Shown here piece after piece: positions 62,313 to 64,000 of a DNA stretch of 64,000 nucleotides; the first letter of the stretch is position 1, and each line of letters starts with the position of its first letter. The DNA comes from Ancylostoma caninum. Taxonomy: Eukaryota; Nematoda; Chromadorea; Rhabditida; Ancylostomatidae. Below the pieces are notes generated by a model. That model did not search any database. It worked only from the letters and a program-made list of their open reading frames with translations, and was not told the DNA's origin. The translations under genes and the position numbers were made by a program. The stretch is taken from assembly GCA_037903475.1 (NCBI GenBank), contig JBAJFG010000240.1, positions 620,001 through 684,000 on the forward strand, in the 5' to 3' direction.

Positions 62313-62819
62313 TTAAGTTCTACTTCACCGTGTGACCCAGTTTTGTTGTCTGTCAACGAGAACTGGAAACTCAACTCTACTGATATCGATTGAGAGCCGA
62401 AGTGGCTCGCAATTAACCCAGTCAATGCTCCGTCCTGCCTCTAGATTATGGGGAAATTCATTGGAAGTGCATGCGTCCGTCTGAAATCGTACAATCATTC
62501 GTGGGAGACTATTCATGAGTAGCTCGACATATTGCTGGAGATACTACAAAAATAGAAACTCGTCATGACAAGGGGGTCGTCACGGCTCAAACGCCACAGT
62601 CGCTTGCGTCTACGGTGCGTGCGTGCGTCCGTCTGGACTTATTCCTCAACAGGGCACTTCTCCCTTTTCCTGCACCACCTGGATGCATTTCCCAGCAATC
62701 AAATTCAGTCACGACACTGCTACGAGCTATGACCGCCTGGTGCCGGCAACATCACTGTCGGGAACGCTCCCACAGCCAACCTCGGCGACTTTCAAGTGGT
62801 CGCTTGGCGGGAGATTCGA

Positions 62820-63463
62820 ATGCTTCCGACGCCGTGGCGGTCACATCAAAGGCGGCGTCGATTCACAGAACCGGCGCGACTGTCCTCGTTTCTTCTCGTC
62901 GCTTTGATTGCTGGTTCTCTCTCTCCTTGATCTCTCTGATTGTCACCGCTCCCACATCCTCTAATTCTCAGCTTACCGTCAGCGTAGGTGTTAATCTGGC
63001 GTTGCTGAGAACTTCTACCCGCTCCTGATGGACCCTGGCGATTTTTCCATGGCAGATAGTGCCGTTATTTTCTTCAGAATTCGTTGCGTTCATCAATTCC
63101 GATGGCAGCTCACTGAATCATTCGACTTTTCCCAACAAAACACTTTTATGCACGTATCATGAAAGTTCCCGGGAAGATTCTAAGCTTCCAGCTCAGCCAT
63201 GGGGACGAGTTTATCCAGTAGAATATGTTACATCTCGCCATCTTTACCATGACCTTTCATTGCTGTCTGAGACGAGTTCCTTTTACAAAGTACACCCAAT
63301 TTATTTCGAAAAACTTCCACCACGCCTCAGAAGAGTGGGTAGGTCAAAACCGACCTTCCTGGAAACATTCATGAGTACGAGTACAGAAGCTGAATCCTGG
63401 TCGTTTAGTCAGTCTGGTTTGGCAGAATATGATCACAAAAACTGGTCTGAACTAACCACATAA
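62820..63463 (+). CDS. Unrecognised protein with N-terminal hydrophobic segment
   Basis: I do not recognise this gene. Exon 62820-62913 starts MLPTPWRSHQRRRR and runs into a hydrophobic stretch (LSSFLLVALIA), a signal peptide or type II anchor after a basic stretch. Exon 63078-63463 follows a strong acceptor (TTATTTTCTTCAG) and joins in phase (G+AA), giving 159 aa in total. It contains candidate N-glycosylation sites (NHS, NKT) and reads AQPWGRVYPVEYVTSRHLYH, FYKVHPIYFEKLPPRLRR and SFSQSGLAEYDHKNWSELTT. Exon 2 is the longest convincing open frame in the right end of the window. The exon 1 donor (GTTCTC) is weak. GTAGGT at about 63341 is an alternative donor, so the gene may continue rather than stop at 63463. 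Confidence 0.4.
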
Positions 63464-64000
63464 CTGAATTTGAAAAAAAAGCTCTCATAATTTGTTTATA
63501 CCTGTATGAATTTTAATAGCTAGGGATGACTTTTGCACGAGATCTCGCAGTAAAATAAATCCCGAATCTGGCTCTGATGGACAAACCAAAATTCAGCCTC
63601 CGCTCCTACGCGTTTACCTCCCTCATGTTCTTCTTTTTACTTCCAGTTGAACTGTTGTAGTAAGTTTGATATAAAGTTGTGACGGAACGAAAAGGGCGAA
63701 TGGGCAACATTTCTTTGCAAATTCTTTTCCTGTCTTTTCAATAGAAAATCTTCTCATAACATTAATAATTCATTAGTGTGGAAGCGTTTCCAGTGGACGA
63801 CCATAGGGATTTTTCGTTAGGAAATTAGAAAACGTTCCAAACTGAACCTTTCCGAACGCAATAATCACATTTGCTCTCAGAGACCACGTTTATCTTTAGC
63901 ACTAATGCTGAGTGTTTTCTTTCTGATACAGCATGACTAATCCTCTTTACTTGATTTACGCTCTGTTGCGTTGTGATAAGAGAGCGATGCTTTGTTCGTT

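Noticed and set aside
1..64000. CRISPR arrays, prokaryotic operons, rRNA genes, viral genes
   Set aside because: None seen: the introns, SL-type sites and MITE content are eukaryotic, and the repeats are inverted and dispersed rather than spaced direct repeats.

Overview
The window looks like nuclear DNA of a nematode, most likely a strongylid (hookworm-like) parasite. Five genes can be rebuilt exon by exon on the minus strand and match animal families. Their reading frames stay in phase across GT-AG introns, and their first exons start a few bases after a TTTCAG-like site, as expected for spliced-leader (SL) trans-splicing. Large noncoding stretches are packed with short inverted-repeat transposons (MITEs). 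No bacterial, plastid or viral gene was seen. Organism and gene models are inferences from reading, not from a search.

Layout. 1-10.4 kb: gene-poor, MITE-rich, with one weak membrane-protein exon candidate near 2.5 kb. 10.4-17.6 kb: an apparent two-gene operon on the minus strand, rsr-2/SRRM2 (spliceosome) followed by sinh-1/SIN1 (TORC2 subunit), with about 115 bases between the rsr-2 poly(A) signal and the downstream SL acceptor. 18.3-21.4 kb: a 1.7-kb fold-back element and a three-deep nest of transposons. 22.8-27.4 kb: an unorthodox aquaporin. 29.6-35.7 kb: a FAF1/UBXN3-type UBX protein. 41.4-45.9 kb: an ING3-type PHD protein. 46-49.8 kb: repeats only. 49.8-51.7 kb: a compact five-exon model for an unrecognised secreted protein. 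53-60.1 kb: scattered minus-strand exon candidates, including a cysteine-rich PSI-like one, that I could not join into a gene. 60-62.3 kb: repeats. 62.8-63.5 kb: a two-exon plus-strand candidate with a hydrophobic N-terminal segment.

How it fits together. The recognised genes are housekeeping regulators: splicing (RSR-2), growth signalling (SIN1), CDC-48 ubiquitin processing (FAF1), chromatin (ING3) and a channel (aquaporin). Only rsr-2 and sinh-1 look co-transcribed; the others are separated by kilobases. The most novel material is the nested and fold-back transposon families, several repeat families with two to four copies inside this one window, and the two unrecognised secreted or membrane protein candidates.
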